The position numbers and the translations under genes are program-made. From Flavobacteriaceae bacterium (GTDB taxonomy: Bacteria > Bacteroidota > Bacteroidia > Flavobacteriales > Flavobacteriaceae), in contig JANQRC010000017.1 in assembly GCA_028284745.1 (NCBI GenBank), forward strand, positions 124,001 through 188,000: DNA of 64,000 nucleotides, given 5' to 3'. The notes below the pieces were generated by a model. That model did not search any database, was not told where the DNA came from, and saw only the letters and a program-made list of their open reading frames with translations. Positions 44,236 through 53,158 of this stretch are shown here, one piece after another; position 1 is the stretch's first letter; each line of letters starts with the position of its first letter.

Positions 44236-45247
44236 AAACATTTTAGTGACAGGGGGAGCAGGATTCATAGGATCTAACTTCATCATTCACCTTTTACAGC
44301 AAAACAAAGACGCAAAGATCTTCAACCTAGACAGGCTAACCTATGCTGCCGATCTGGACAATCTCTTGGAAGCAAAGCAAAGTCCGGATCACAAATTGAT
44401 AGTGGGTGATATTTGTGATAAAAAACTAGTTGCCGAACTTTTTGACAAGCACAAATTTGATGCAGTGTACCATTTTGCAGCAGAATCCCATGTGGACAAC
44501 TCGATCCTTGGGCCAGAAGCATTCATTAACACAAACATTGTAGGCACGTTTAATTTATTGCATGCCGCATATACCTTATGGATGGATGGTCCCTCTCAAG
44601 TGAAGCCAGCATATCAGCACGCACGATTCTTACATGTTTCAACCGATGAAGTCTATGGTAGTTTAGGAAAAACAGGGCTGTTCACAGAAAAGACCGCATA
44701 CGCACCCAACAGCCCGTATAGTGCTTCTAAAGCATCTTCAGACCTGTTAGTGAGAAGCTACCACCACACATATGGAATGAATGTAGTGACGACCAACTGT
44801 AGCAACAATTATGGCCCAAGACAACATCAAGAAAAACTGATACCCACGATCATTCGCAACGCGGTCGACCATGATCCGGTCCCTATTTATGGTGACGGCA
44901 GCAACATAAGAGATTGGCTCTATGTAGAGGATCATTGCAGAGGTATTGAGATAGCATTTGCCGATGGACAATCGGGAGAGACCTACAACATTGGTGGTGG
45001 CAACGAGAAGACAAACCTTGAGATAGCAAGAACAATATGTGGTATTCTAGATAGATTGAAACCGTCGGAACAGGTTAAAAGCTACCACGAGCTCATCACA
45101 TTTGTAAAAGACCGCCCAGGGCATGATTTCAGATATGCCATAGATGCCACCAAGATCCGGTCTGAATTAGCTTGGGAAGCTCAAGAGACCTTTGAAACTG
45201 CGATTGAAAAAACCGTATCTTGGTATCTTAACAAACACACTTCATAG
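44225..45247 (+). CDS. rfbB: dTDP-glucose 4,6-dehydratase
   Basis: The 340-residue SDR enzyme has NILVTGGAGFIGSNFIIHL (about 5-23), the STDEVYG motif (about 140-146) and YSASKASSD (about 169-177). In the latter, Tyr and Lys with the STDE acid residues are the RmlB catalytic set. It starts the dTDP-L-rhamnose pathway. ATG 44225 gives the family start MNHKNILVTGG and overlaps the epimerase; the ORF is open upstream to 44192 but that would cut into the neighbour more. Confidence 0.95.
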   Translation: MNHKNILVTGGAGFIGSNFIIHLLQQNKDAKIFNLDRLTYAADLDNLLEAKQSPDHKLIVGDICDKKLVAELFDKHKFDAVYHFAAESHVDNSILGPEAFINTNIVGTFNLLHAAYTLWMDGPSQVKPAYQHARFLHVSTDEVYGSLGKTGLFTEKTAYAPNSPYSASKASSDLLVRSYHHTYGMNVVTTNCSNNYGPRQHQEKLIPTIIRNAVDHDPVPIYGDGSNIRDWLYVEDHCRGIEIAFADGQSGETYNIGGGNEKTNLEIARTICGILDRLKPSEQVKSYHELITFVKDRPGHDFRYAIDATKIRSELAWEAQETFETAIEKTVSWYLNKHTS

Positions 45248-45250
45248 CAT

Positions 45251-46108
45251 ATGAAAGGAATTGTCCTTGCCGGAGGTTCTGGGACAAGGCTTCACCCCTT
45301 GACACTAGCTGTTAGCAAGCAGTTGATGCCCATTTATGACAAACCGATGATCTATTACCCGCTGTCAACACTTATGATGGCCGGGATACGAGAGGTCTTG
45401 ATCATCACCACCCCGCAAGACCAGCCGATCTTTAAAAAGCTATTGGGCGATGGGAGTAAGATAGGGTGCGATTTTCAATATGAAATACAAGAACACCCGA
45501 ACGGTCTTGCCGAAGCGTTCATTATCGGCGAAAAGTTTATCGGCATAGACAAAGTGGCCCTGATCCTAGGAGATAATATTTTCTATGGTTCTGGCTTGGG
45601 AGAGTTGCTGAAGAGCAATAACGACCCCGACGGAGGAACCATATTTGCTTACCATGTTCAAGACCCCGAAAGATACGGGGTTGTTGAGTTTGGCGATGAC
45701 GGCAAGGTGATCTCTATAGAGGAAAAGCCTAGCAACCCCAAGTCTAACTATGCGGTGCCAGGAATATATTTTTACGACAATGACGTGATAGACATTGCTA
45801 AGAATATAAGACCTAGCGACAGAGGCGAATTGGAGATAACTGACGTGAACAAGGCCTATTTAGAGTGCGGAAGCCTCGGCGTGGGCATATTGGACAAGGG
45901 GACCGCCTGGCTAGACACAGGCACGTTCAATTCACTAATGCAAGCATCACAATTCGTGCAAGTGATCGAAGAGCGCCAAGGTTTGAAAATAGGAGCGATC
46001 GAAGAGACGGCATATAAAATGGGGTACATCAATAGCGAGCAGCTGGCAAAGATCGCAACCCCATTGATCAAAAGCGGTTATGGAAAATACTTAATGCAAT
46101 TGATCTAA
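45251..46108 (+). CDS. rfbA: Glucose-1-phosphate thymidylyltransferase
   Basis: The 285-residue nucleotidyltransferase begins with the RmlA signature [17 protein letters not shown], followed by [19 protein letters not shown] and [10 protein letters not shown]. It joins dTTP and glucose 1-phosphate to dTDP-glucose, the first substrate of the rhamnose pathway. It is 3 bases after rfbB and 2 before rfbC. The short 285-residue form is the usual one. Confidence 0.96.
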   Translation: MKGIVLAGGSGTRLHPLTLAVSKQLMPIYDKPMIYYPLSTLMMAGIREVLIITTPQDQPIFKKLLGDGSKIGCDFQYEIQEHPNGLAEAFIIGEKFIGIDKVALILGDNIFYGSGLGELLKSNNDPDGGTIFAYHVQDPERYGVVEFGDDGKVISIEEKPSNPKSNYAVPGIYFYDNDVIDIAKNIRPSDRGELEITDVNKAYLECGSLGVGILDKGTAWLDTGTFNSLMQASQFVQVIEERQGLKIGAIEETAYKMGYINSEQLAKIATPLIKSGYGKYLMQLI

Positions 46109-46110
46109 CA

Positions 46111-46662
46111 ATGGAATTGCTTCAGGTCGAAAGAACCGCCCTTTACGGATGCTTGGTCATAACGGCCAAGGTCTTTGAAGACGATAGAGGGTACTTTTAT
46201 GAAACCTTCAACAGAAAGTCTTTTGAAGATCAACTGAACTTGAATGTGGAGTTTGTCCAAGACAACGAATCTCTTTCAACAAAAGGCGTATTGCGGGGGC
46301 TTCACTTTCAGAAAGGAGAACATGCCCAGGCAAAGCTTGTTAGGGTCGTTCATGGAAGTATCGTGGATGCGGTGGTCGATTGCCGAACAGGCTCCCCAAC
46401 TTTTGGGCAGCACCTTACCGTAGAACTTTCTTCTGAAAACAAGAAACAACTCTTCATCCCAAAAGGGTTCGCACATGGCTTTTATACATTGTCCGAGTCG
46501 GCTATTGTGAACTACAAGTGTGATACGTATTACAATGAGCACGCTGAAGGAGGCATTCGTTACGACGACCCTTTTCTAGGAATCGATTGGCAGCTTCAAG
46601 GCAAGCCTATCATTTCTGAGAAAGATGCGGAGCTGCCAAACTTCAAAAAGGTCTTCCCATGA
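46111..46662 (+). CDS. rfbC: dTDP-4-dehydrorhamnose 3,5-epimerase
   Basis: This 183-residue cupin has the RmlC catalytic segment GVLRGLHFQKGEHAQAKLVRV (about 57-77) with the catalytic histidine, and the motifs GSIVDAVVDCR and IPKGFAHGFYTLSE. It inverts two carbons of the 4-keto sugar. Its last 4 bases overlap rfbD (ATGA), which shows translational coupling. Confidence 0.96.
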   Translation: MELLQVERTALYGCLVITAKVFEDDRGYFYETFNRKSFEDQLNLNVEFVQDNESLSTKGVLRGLHFQKGEHAQAKLVRVVHGSIVDAVVDCRTGSPTFGQHLTVELSSENKKQLFIPKGFAHGFYTLSESAIVNYKCDTYYNEHAEGGIRYDDPFLGIDWQLQGKPIISEKDAELPNFKKVFP

Positions 46663-47510
46663 AGAAAGTCTTGGTAACAGGAGCAAACGGACAGTTAGGA
46701 CAAACGATCAAGAAGCTAGCGCGCGCGTTTACTGATGCCGAGCTCATTTGCCTGAGTTCAGAAGAACTGGACATTACCAGCCAAGACGAGGTCGACCGAT
46801 ACTTTTCCAACCATGAATTGACACATTGCATAAACTGTGCTGCCTATACCAATGTAGATAAGGCAGAAGAACACTCTTCAGAAGCCATGAATGTCAACGC
46901 CAATGGAGTATCGAATTTGGCAACTGCATGTAAAGATAACGCCGTTGTACTGATTCACATCTCCACAGATTATGTGTTTGACGGCAAGAAGCGCGCACCC
47001 TATACCGAAGAAGACACCCCCAACCCCCTTAATCTTTATGGCAGATCGAAGCTGGCAGGCGAAGAAACTGTGAGAACGACACTGAAAGAGCACTTCATCA
47101 TTAGAACTTCCTGGCTTTACAGCCAATATGGCAAGAACTTCCTGAAGACCATGTTGCGACTTTCCGAAGAAAAAGAATCGATACAGGTTGTAAACGACCA
47201 AGTTGGCTCACCAACAAGTGCGGCCGATCTTGTAACAGCCCTTTCGATACTTCTGAATGCAGACTCGAAAGACTTTGGCACGTACCATATTTCAAGCAGC
47301 GGAGACACTTCATGGCATGAGTTTGCACAGGAAATTCTCAAGCTGAAGGACAGGCACATGACTGTTATAGGGGTATCTTCGGAGCAATATGCATCGATTG
47401 CAGAGCGGTCCAAATACGCTGTTTTGGATTGTTCAAAGTTTGAAAAAAAATTTAAACACATACTTCCATTTTGGAAAGATGGCCTCAAACGCATCATGAC
47501 CAATCTATAA
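46659..47510 (+). CDS. rfbD: dTDP-4-dehydrorhamnose reductase
   Basis: The 283-residue SDR protein has the N-terminal VLVTGANGQLGQTIK, the HISTDYVFDGKK loop and the YGRSKLAGEE segment with the catalytic YxxxK. It completes dTDP-L-rhamnose. A gap of 96 bases with a -7 box precedes cysQ, so the next group may have its own transcript. Confidence 0.95.
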   Translation: MKKVLVTGANGQLGQTIKKLARAFTDAELICLSSEELDITSQDEVDRYFSNHELTHCINCAAYTNVDKAEEHSSEAMNVNANGVSNLATACKDNAVVLIHISTDYVFDGKKRAPYTEEDTPNPLNLYGRSKLAGEETVRTTLKEHFIIRTSWLYSQYGKNFLKTMLRLSEEKESIQVVNDQVGSPTSAADLVTALSILLNADSKDFGTYHISSSGDTSWHEFAQEILKLKDRHMTVIGVSSEQYASIAERSKYAVLDCSKFEKKFKHILPFWKDGLKRIMTNL

Positions 47511-47547
47511 TCTCTGCTACAAAAAGCATTTATTGCCTGTAAACACA

Positions 47548-47555
47548 TACTTTTG
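47548..47555 (+). promoter_or_regulatory. -7 promoter box TACTTTTG upstream of cysQ
   Basis: This TAnnTTTG match lies 52-59 bases before the cysQ ATG in a gap between rfbD and cysQ. It may drive the cysQ-DUF2061-cysC-cysD group separately from the sugar genes. Confidence 0.45.
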
Positions 47556-47606
47556 TGGCCTGGGACATGTAATTTTTTATTGAATCGTTGACTGCTTCCA
47601 ATTACT

Positions 47607-48395
47607 ATGAAAAACAATCTAACAATCGCCGTAGAAGCTGCCATAAGTGCAGGCAAAGCGATTCTAAAAGTGTATGAAGGCGACTTTTCGATAGAGGAAA
47701 AGGAGGACAAAAGTCCATTGACAGATGCCGACAAGGCTTCCAATGAGGTGATCATGCGCTTCTTGTCGGACACAAAAACCCCGGTGATAAGCGAGGAAAA
47801 CAAGCAGATCGACTATCAAGACCGCAAGAATTGGCAAGAATGCTGGATCGTAGACCCACTTGACGGCACCAAGGAGTTCATCAAGAGAAATGGTGAATTC
47901 ACAGTGAATATTGCCCTGGCGCAAAACAATCAACCCCGACTGGGCGTGATCTATGTGCCAGTAACCAGGGAGCTATACTATGGCGATGTTCTCCACAAGG
48001 CAGCTTACAAAGCTTTGGTAGCTGCTAGCGACTCGGCCGAGGAGGTTTTTGAGAAGGCAGAAAAGATAGCTCCCAACAAAACAAGGCACGACACGGTGAA
48101 AGTTGTCGGCAGTCGTTCGCATATGAATCCCGAAACAAAAGCCTTTGTAGAAAACTTGAAGCACGAAGGAAAACTAGTAGAACTGGTTTCGGTAGGAAGC
48201 TCCTTGAAGTTCTGTTGGGTCGCCGAAGGCAAGGCCGACATGTACCCAAGATATGCCCCAACGATGGAATGGGACACTGCTGCGGGTCAGGCGATTTGCG
48301 AAGCAGTTGGGCTTGCCGTGACCTCTAAAGAGACCGACCGACCACTTCTTTACAACAAGAAAGACCTAAGAAATCCAATGTTTCTCTGTAAGTAA
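47607..48395 (+). CDS. cysQ: 3'(2'),5'-bisphosphate nucleotidase
   Basis: The 262-residue member of the inositol-monophosphatase superfamily shows the metal motifs SPLTDADKASNEVI, the signature WIVDPLDGTKEFIKRNGEFTVNIAL (about 87-110) and a C-terminal PTMEWDTAAGQAI. It hydrolyses 3'-phosphoadenosine 5'-phosphate (PAP), the by-product of PAPS-using sulfotransferases or reductases. It opens the PAPS group, whose other members (cysC, cysD, cysN) make the sulfate donor. Confidence 0.94.
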   Translation: MKNNLTIAVEAAISAGKAILKVYEGDFSIEEKEDKSPLTDADKASNEVIMRFLSDTKTPVISEENKQIDYQDRKNWQECWIVDPLDGTKEFIKRNGEFTVNIALAQNNQPRLGVIYVPVTRELYYGDVLHKAAYKALVAASDSAEEVFEKAEKIAPNKTRHDTVKVVGSRSHMNPETKAFVENLKHEGKLVELVSVGSSLKFCWVAEGKADMYPRYAPTMEWDTAAGQAICEAVGLAVTSKETDRPLLYNKKDLRNPMFLCK

Positions 48396-48403
48396 TATAT
48401 ACG

Positions 48404-48643
48404 ATGGATATTTCAAAAAAAAGACACATAGCAAAAACGATAACCTGGAGAGTTATAGCATCATTGACAACATTTCTCTTAGCCCTGATCTTCTTTCGGG
48501 AAGACCCTGAAGCAGCACAAAAAGCAACTTGGGTAGCTATTACAGAAAGTGGCCTGAAAATGATCTTTTATTACCTACACGAGCGCGCGTGGTATAAATC
48601 TAACTTTGGGCTAACATCAAGAAAATCAAAAGAAATAAAGTGA
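48404..48643 (+). CDS. DUF2061 small membrane protein
   Basis: The 79-residue protein has the DUF2061 pattern: SKKRHIAKTITWRVIASLTTFLLALIFF at the N-terminus (one membrane helix) and a second helix around ESGLKMIFYYLHERAW. Genes of this family often lie with cysC/cysD/cysN in marine bacteria, so a role in sulfate activation or in a transport complex is likely, though unproven. Its stop overlaps the cysC start. Confidence 0.85.
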   Translation: MDISKKRHIAKTITWRVIASLTTFLLALIFFREDPEAAQKATWVAITESGLKMIFYYLHERAWYKSNFGLTSRKSKEIK

Positions 48644-49224
48644 GTAATGTCTCCTACCAAAATTTTAAGATAAAACGACCAGACCGCAACCAAAGGAACA
48701 AGCACAACTCTTTTGTGATCTGGTTTACCGGGCTGTCCGGGTCGGGCAAGTCTACACTTGCCAATGCAGTAGAGCGCGCACTTTTTGATAAAGGGGTCTC
48801 GACCTACACTTTAGACGGAGACAATATTAGACTGGGCCTGAACAAAGACCTGGGGTTTTCTGCAGAAGACCGCTCAGAGAACATCAGGCGCATTGCCGAG
48901 GCAGCCAACCTTCTGATAGATGCGGGACTCGTTGTGTGTGCGTCTTTCATATCACCCTACAAAAAAGATAGACTTTATGTAGAAAAGACGGTCAAATCTG
49001 ATAAATTTGTCGAAGTTTATGTAAAAGCGAGTGTAGAGGCGTGTGAAGAGCGTGACGTGAAAGGACTATACAAACGCGCAAGAGAGGGAGAGATCAAAGA
49101 CTTCACAGGCATTTCTGCACCTTATGAGATTCCTGAGAACCCTTCGATCGTTGTAGACACAGAAAAACTCTCGATCAAAGAAGCCACTGCGCTCGTAATT
49201 GATAATGTAGAAAAGATGTTGTGA
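48640..49224 (+). CDS. cysC: Adenylyl-sulfate kinase
   Basis: The 194-residue P-loop kinase has Walker A GLSGSGKST (about 31-39), DGDNIRLGLNKDLGFSAEDRSENIRRI (about 60-86) and the C-terminal FTGISAPYEIPENP. It phosphorylates APS to PAPS. The GTG start at 48640 overlaps the DUF2061 stop. It is a separate protein, not fused to cysN as in some Proteobacteria. Confidence 0.95.
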   Translation: MSNVSYQNFKIKRPDRNQRNKHNSFVIWFTGLSGSGKSTLANAVERALFDKGVSTYTLDGDNIRLGLNKDLGFSAEDRSENIRRIAEAANLLIDAGLVVCASFISPYKKDRLYVEKTVKSDKFVEVYVKASVEACEERDVKGLYKRAREGEIKDFTGISAPYEIPENPSIVVDTEKLSIKEATALVIDNVEKML

Positions 49225-50129
49225 TGAGAAAATACTATTTGAATTACATCGATGAGCTAGAGTCCGAGGCGATATATGTACTTCGCGAAGTATATGCACA
49301 ATTTCAGAACCCAGTGATCCTATTTTCTGGCGGAAAGGATTCCATCGTGCTTACCCACCTTGCTAAAAAAGCATTCTATCCTTGCAAGGTCCCCTTTGCA
49401 TTGATGCATGTAGACACCGGGCATAATTTCCCCGAGACCATTCAATTTAGAGACGATTTGATACAAAGCCTTGGGGCTCGCTTAATTGTCGGGTCTGTTC
49501 AAGAATCGATAGACCAAGGGCGCGTCGCTGAAGAGCGAGGTAAGAACGCAACAAGGAACGCCCTGCAGATCACCACACTTCTAGATGCGATAGAAGAACA
49601 CAATGTAGATTGTGCGATCGGTGGAGGAAGAAGAGATGAAGAAAAAGCGAGGGCCAAGGAACGCTTCTTCTCCCATCGCGATGATTTTGGGCAATGGGAC
49701 CCTAAGAATCAGCGTCCAGAGCTATGGAACCTTTTCAACGGAAAACATTTCGAAGGGGAGCATTTTAGGGTTTTCCCGATCAGCAACTGGACAGAAATGG
49801 ATGTTTGGAATTACATAAAGCGGGAGAACATCCAAATACCATCATTGTACTTTGCCCACTCAAGAAAAGTGATCTGGAGGAATAATTCCTGGATCCCGTA
49901 TTCAGAGCACCTCAAGCTAGACGAAAGAGACGAGATCGTGAGCAAGAAAGTTCGCTTTCGCACACTTGGGGACATTACCATCACTGGGGGCATAGAGTCT
50001 GATGCAGACACCTTAGAGAAGATCGTTCAGGAAGTAGCGGCAATGAGGCAGACCGAAAGAGGCAACAGAGCAGATGACAAGCGCTCAGAAACGGCGATGG
50101 AAGATAGAAAGAGACAAGGATATTTTTAA
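49224..50129 (+). CDS. cysD: Sulfate adenylyltransferase subunit 2
   Basis: The 301-residue ATP-PP-loop protein has the SGGKDSIVL motif (about 35-43), HVDTGHNFPET and the C-terminal GNRADDKRSETAMEDRKRQGYF, which is characteristic of CysD. With CysN it makes APS from sulfate and ATP. The start ATG 49224 overlaps the cysC stop. Unlike in most genomes, cysN does not follow at once; a gene remnant of about 300 bases separates them. Confidence 0.95.
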   Translation: MRKYYLNYIDELESEAIYVLREVYAQFQNPVILFSGGKDSIVLTHLAKKAFYPCKVPFALMHVDTGHNFPETIQFRDDLIQSLGARLIVGSVQESIDQGRVAEERGKNATRNALQITTLLDAIEEHNVDCAIGGGRRDEEKARAKERFFSHRDDFGQWDPKNQRPELWNLFNGKHFEGEHFRVFPISNWTEMDVWNYIKRENIQIPSLYFAHSRKVIWRNNSWIPYSEHLKLDERDEIVSKKVRFRTLGDITITGGIESDADTLEKIVQEVAAMRQTERGNRADDKRSETAMEDRKRQGYF

Positions 50130-50167
50130 AGTATGTAAAGCAGATTGATCGTAAAGCTGTAAAGTCG

Positions 50168-50463
50168 ATGACAGGTTACGAGTTCTATTTTGAAAAGCTA
50201 GACGTTTGGAAGAATACTAGGCAACTAATAATAATTGTCTAAAGAATTTCGAAAAACTTTCCTAATGAAGAAAAATATGGGATCACCTCTCAGATAAGAA
50301 GAGCTGTGGTTAGCATTCATATAGCTCTACATGGGAGGCTATGAGTCTTTTGATTTTGGCATTAGACCTAGGCTATGTCCAAGAAGAGGAATATTCAAGA
50401 GCAAGAAGGCAAATAGGGTTGATTACCAACCAGTTGAATGCATTTCACAAAAAGCTGATCTAA
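50168..50463 (+). pseudogene. Remnant of a four-helix-bundle (23S rRNA IVS-type) protein
   Basis: ATG 50168 opens MTGYEFYFEKLDVWKNTRQL, which fits the start of the small four-helix-bundle family. A TAA interrupts it at 50234-50236; the same frame continues with RISKNFPNEEKYGITSQIRRAVVSIHI and stops near 50341. The end of the family, ALDLGYVQEEEYSRARRQIG and ITNQLNAFHKKLI, is read in another frame and ends at TAA 50461-50463. The middle (around NIAEGTSR...) is missing, so at least one stop and one out-of-frame deletion have killed it. It splits cysD from cysN. Confidence 0.8.
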
Positions 50464-50501
50464 ATCAACTTTACAACTCATCAACTTAACAAAACAAAAA
50501 G

Positions 50502-51758
50502 ATGTCATTAGATAATAGTCAATTATTAAGGTTCACAACGGCAGGAAGCGTTGATGACGGCAAAAGCACATTGATAGGAAGATTGCTATACGATTCAAAG
50601 TCAATTTTTGAAGATCAGTTAGATGCGGTCGAAGCGACCAGCAAACGCAAAGGACACGATGGGGTAGACATGGCGCTGTTTACCGATGGCCTTCGTGACG
50701 AGCGTGAACAAGGCATTACTATAGATGTGGCCTATCGATACTTCACAACGCCCAAGCGAAAGTTCATCATAGCAGACACCCCAGGGCACATCCAGTATAC
50801 CCGGAACATGGTAACAGGAGCGTCAACTGCCAACGCTGCATTGATATTAGTCGATGCACGGCACGGGGTTATCGAGCAGACCAAACGACATTCATTTATC
50901 GCATCGCTGCTTCAGATACCACATGTTATTGTCTGTGTGAACAAAATGGACTTGGTCGACTTTTCAGAAGAAGCGTTCAACAAGATCGTATACCAGTTCG
51001 AGGAGTTCTCCTCAAAGCTATTGGTGAAAGACATTCGGTTCATACCGATAAGCGCATTGTTGGGCGACAATGTCGTAAATCGCTCAGAGAACATGGGTTG
51101 GTATCAAGGTGCACCGCTGTTGCACACCTTGGAAACCCTTCATATCAGCAGCGACATCAACAAGATCGATGCTCGTTTTCCTGTGCAAACGGTGTTGAGG
51201 CCTCAGACCGAAGCCTACCATGACTATAGAGCATACGCAGGCAGAATGGCAAGCGGGGTGCTAAGGCAGGGAGATGACATCACCGTTCTCCCATCTGGCT
51301 TCACCTCTAAGATAAAAGAGATACACGCTTCTGAGACCCGACTTGATGAGGCATATGCGCCCATGTCTATCTCGATCACCCTAGAAGATGACATCGATGT
51401 GAGCCGAGGCGACATGATCGTTAGGTCCAATAACAAGCCCGAAGCAACGCAAGACATCGATGTGATGTTATGCTGGTTGCATGACCAAACCGCTCAACCA
51501 AGAGCAAAGTACATCATTCGCCACACTTCTAATGATCAAAGGGCGATGATCAAAGAGATCGTCTACAAGATCAACATCAACAACCTTGAGCGAGATTCAG
51601 AAGATAAGCACATAAACATGAATGATATTTGTCGAGTGAAGATCAGGACCACAAAACCATTGCTGTTAGATGCTTATCGAGAGAACAGGACCACGGGAAG
51701 CATCATTCTGATCAACGAGGCAACCAACGAGACAGTAGCGGCCGGGATGGTGGTTTAG
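50502..51758 (+). CDS. cysN: Sulfate adenylyltransferase subunit 1
   Basis: The 418-residue GTPase has G1 GSVDDGKSTLIGRL (about 12-25), DTPGHIQYTRNM (about 92-103) and NKMDL (about 147-151), followed by two beta barrels as in EF-Tu-like proteins. GTP hydrolysis drives sulfate activation by CysD. No C-terminal APS-kinase domain is attached, consistent with the separate cysC. It is separated from cysD by the broken gene. Confidence 0.95.
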   Translation: MSLDNSQLLRFTTAGSVDDGKSTLIGRLLYDSKSIFEDQLDAVEATSKRKGHDGVDMALFTDGLRDEREQGITIDVAYRYFTTPKRKFIIADTPGHIQYTRNMVTGASTANAALILVDARHGVIEQTKRHSFIASLLQIPHVIVCVNKMDLVDFSEEAFNKIVYQFEEFSSKLLVKDIRFIPISALLGDNVVNRSENMGWYQGAPLLHTLETLHISSDINKIDARFPVQTVLRPQTEAYHDYRAYAGRMASGVLRQGDDITVLPSGFTSKIKEIHASETRLDEAYAPMSISITLEDDIDVSRGDMIVRSNNKPEATQDIDVMLCWLHDQTAQPRAKYIIRHTSNDQRAMIKEIVYKININNLERDSEDKHINMNDICRVKIRTTKPLLLDAYRENRTTGSIILINEATNETVAAGMVV

Positions 51759-51853
51759 GGGCTTTGTATACAGTAAACACACATACTCAATAATTGTATG
51801 TGAAGTTTAACAAGTGTCACGTAAAAACATATCTTTACGTCTGCATTGTAAAT

Positions 51854-53158
51854 ATGTCGAAAAGCATGCGTGACATCAAGCAATTCATGAAGAGCAACCT
51901 TCATAAGGCCTATTTCGTATTACTCGGGATGGTTGCATTTTTCCCAATCTTTGACAGTGATGGGATTTCTAAATTAGTTGGTGTTTTTCTCGGCGCCTCA
52001 TTCTTGTTATGGATGCTTTTTTCGAGGAAATTAAATAAGAACTTTGGCCACATTTGGTTGATAAATGTGGCATTTTATTTACTACTACTACTCTCTGTTC
52101 TGTATTCTTCCAATTTCAGTAAAGGTATAGACAACGCAGTCAAAGCAATAGGAATCCTTCTGTTTCCTTTAGTGATGTGGGGCTTGATGCCGCAGTTAGA
52201 TACTAAGAAAAAAGATCGGATCTTACTACTATTCTCCTATTTGAACTTTGTTTTAATACTTTATTTCTGCTGGGTTTTTTATGATTACTTTGAATTGAGT
52301 AGCATGCGAAACATCCGAAGGGCTTTTAAAAATCTAGACTTTCGATTTGCGATCAAGTACGGGCTTAATGACTATTTTCACACTACTTACCTCTCAGCAT
52401 CTATACTACTAAGCCTATGTATTCTTCTGAGACATTGGTTCCAAATGAGCAAGAGAGGACTAAGAAAGACAATCTTTATTGTCATTATGATGGTAAGTTT
52501 TGCTGCCTTCATTTTGTTACTGCGAGTTCGCATAGTGTTTTTGGCGTTTTTCTTTATTGTTCCGTTGCAGCTAATATTCTCGATCAGACACCAGAAATAT
52601 CGCAAGATGGTAGGTTTCGGGGTTCTTTCCATATTCATGCTTTTGTTTGTGGGAAGCTTTGCAAATGAGAGAATTAGAAACTATATCTTAACTCCATTAA
52701 TTCAAATGATCAAACCAGAACCCGCCACAAACGGAAAAGCACTACACAAAGAATTCCGAATAGAGATAAATGTGTGCAATTTTGAGGTGATTAAAGCTAA
52801 CTGGCTGATAGGAGCTGGTTGGGGAGATGCCAATGAAGCGCTGATCGAATGTTTTAAGGAAAAGGAACTTTTCAAACTTTCAAGAGGCAGGTACAACTCA
52901 CATAATCAATATGCATATCTTTGGATGTCTTCTGGGGTATTTTGCCTTTTGTTTTTTATAATCATGATGGGCTACAATGCTTGGAGAGCGATACAGTCTG
53001 GAAACATCTTGTACTTAGCCTTTATGCTACTGGTACTCTCGTTGATGCTTACAGAAAATATTTTATATAGGATCTATGGAGTTACTTTTTATGCGTTTTT
53101 CAATGCACTATTGCATTCCTTCACAATTCAAACACTAAATAGAAAAGGTGAGAAATAA
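51854..53158 (+). CDS. O-antigen ligase/polymerase-like membrane protein A
   Basis: The roughly 434-residue protein has about 11 hydrophobic helices. The late segment RYNSHNQYAYLWMSSGVFCLLF (about 363-384) matches the NSHN-x-Y...W...G motif of the WaaL/Wzy O-antigen ligase superfamily. It may link or polymerise glycan repeats in the periplasm. Start ATG 51854 (MSKSMRD) is preferred; the ORF is open to 51794. Its end overlaps the flippase gene by 11 bases. Confidence 0.75.
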   Translation: MSKSMRDIKQFMKSNLHKAYFVLLGMVAFFPIFDSDGISKLVGVFLGASFLLWMLFSRKLNKNFGHIWLINVAFYLLLLLSVLYSSNFSKGIDNAVKAIGILLFPLVMWGLMPQLDTKKKDRILLLFSYLNFVLILYFCWVFYDYFELSSMRNIRRAFKNLDFRFAIKYGLNDYFHTTYLSASILLSLCILLRHWFQMSKRGLRKTIFIVIMMVSFAAFILLLRVRIVFLAFFFIVPLQLIFSIRHQKYRKMVGFGVLSIFMLLFVGSFANERIRNYILTPLIQMIKPEPATNGKALHKEFRIEINVCNFEVIKANWLIGAGWGDANEALIECFKEKELFKLSRGRYNSHNQYAYLWMSSGVFCLLFFIIMMGYNAWRAIQSGNILYLAFMLLVLSLMLTENILYRIYGVTFYAFFNALLHSFTIQTLNRKGEK

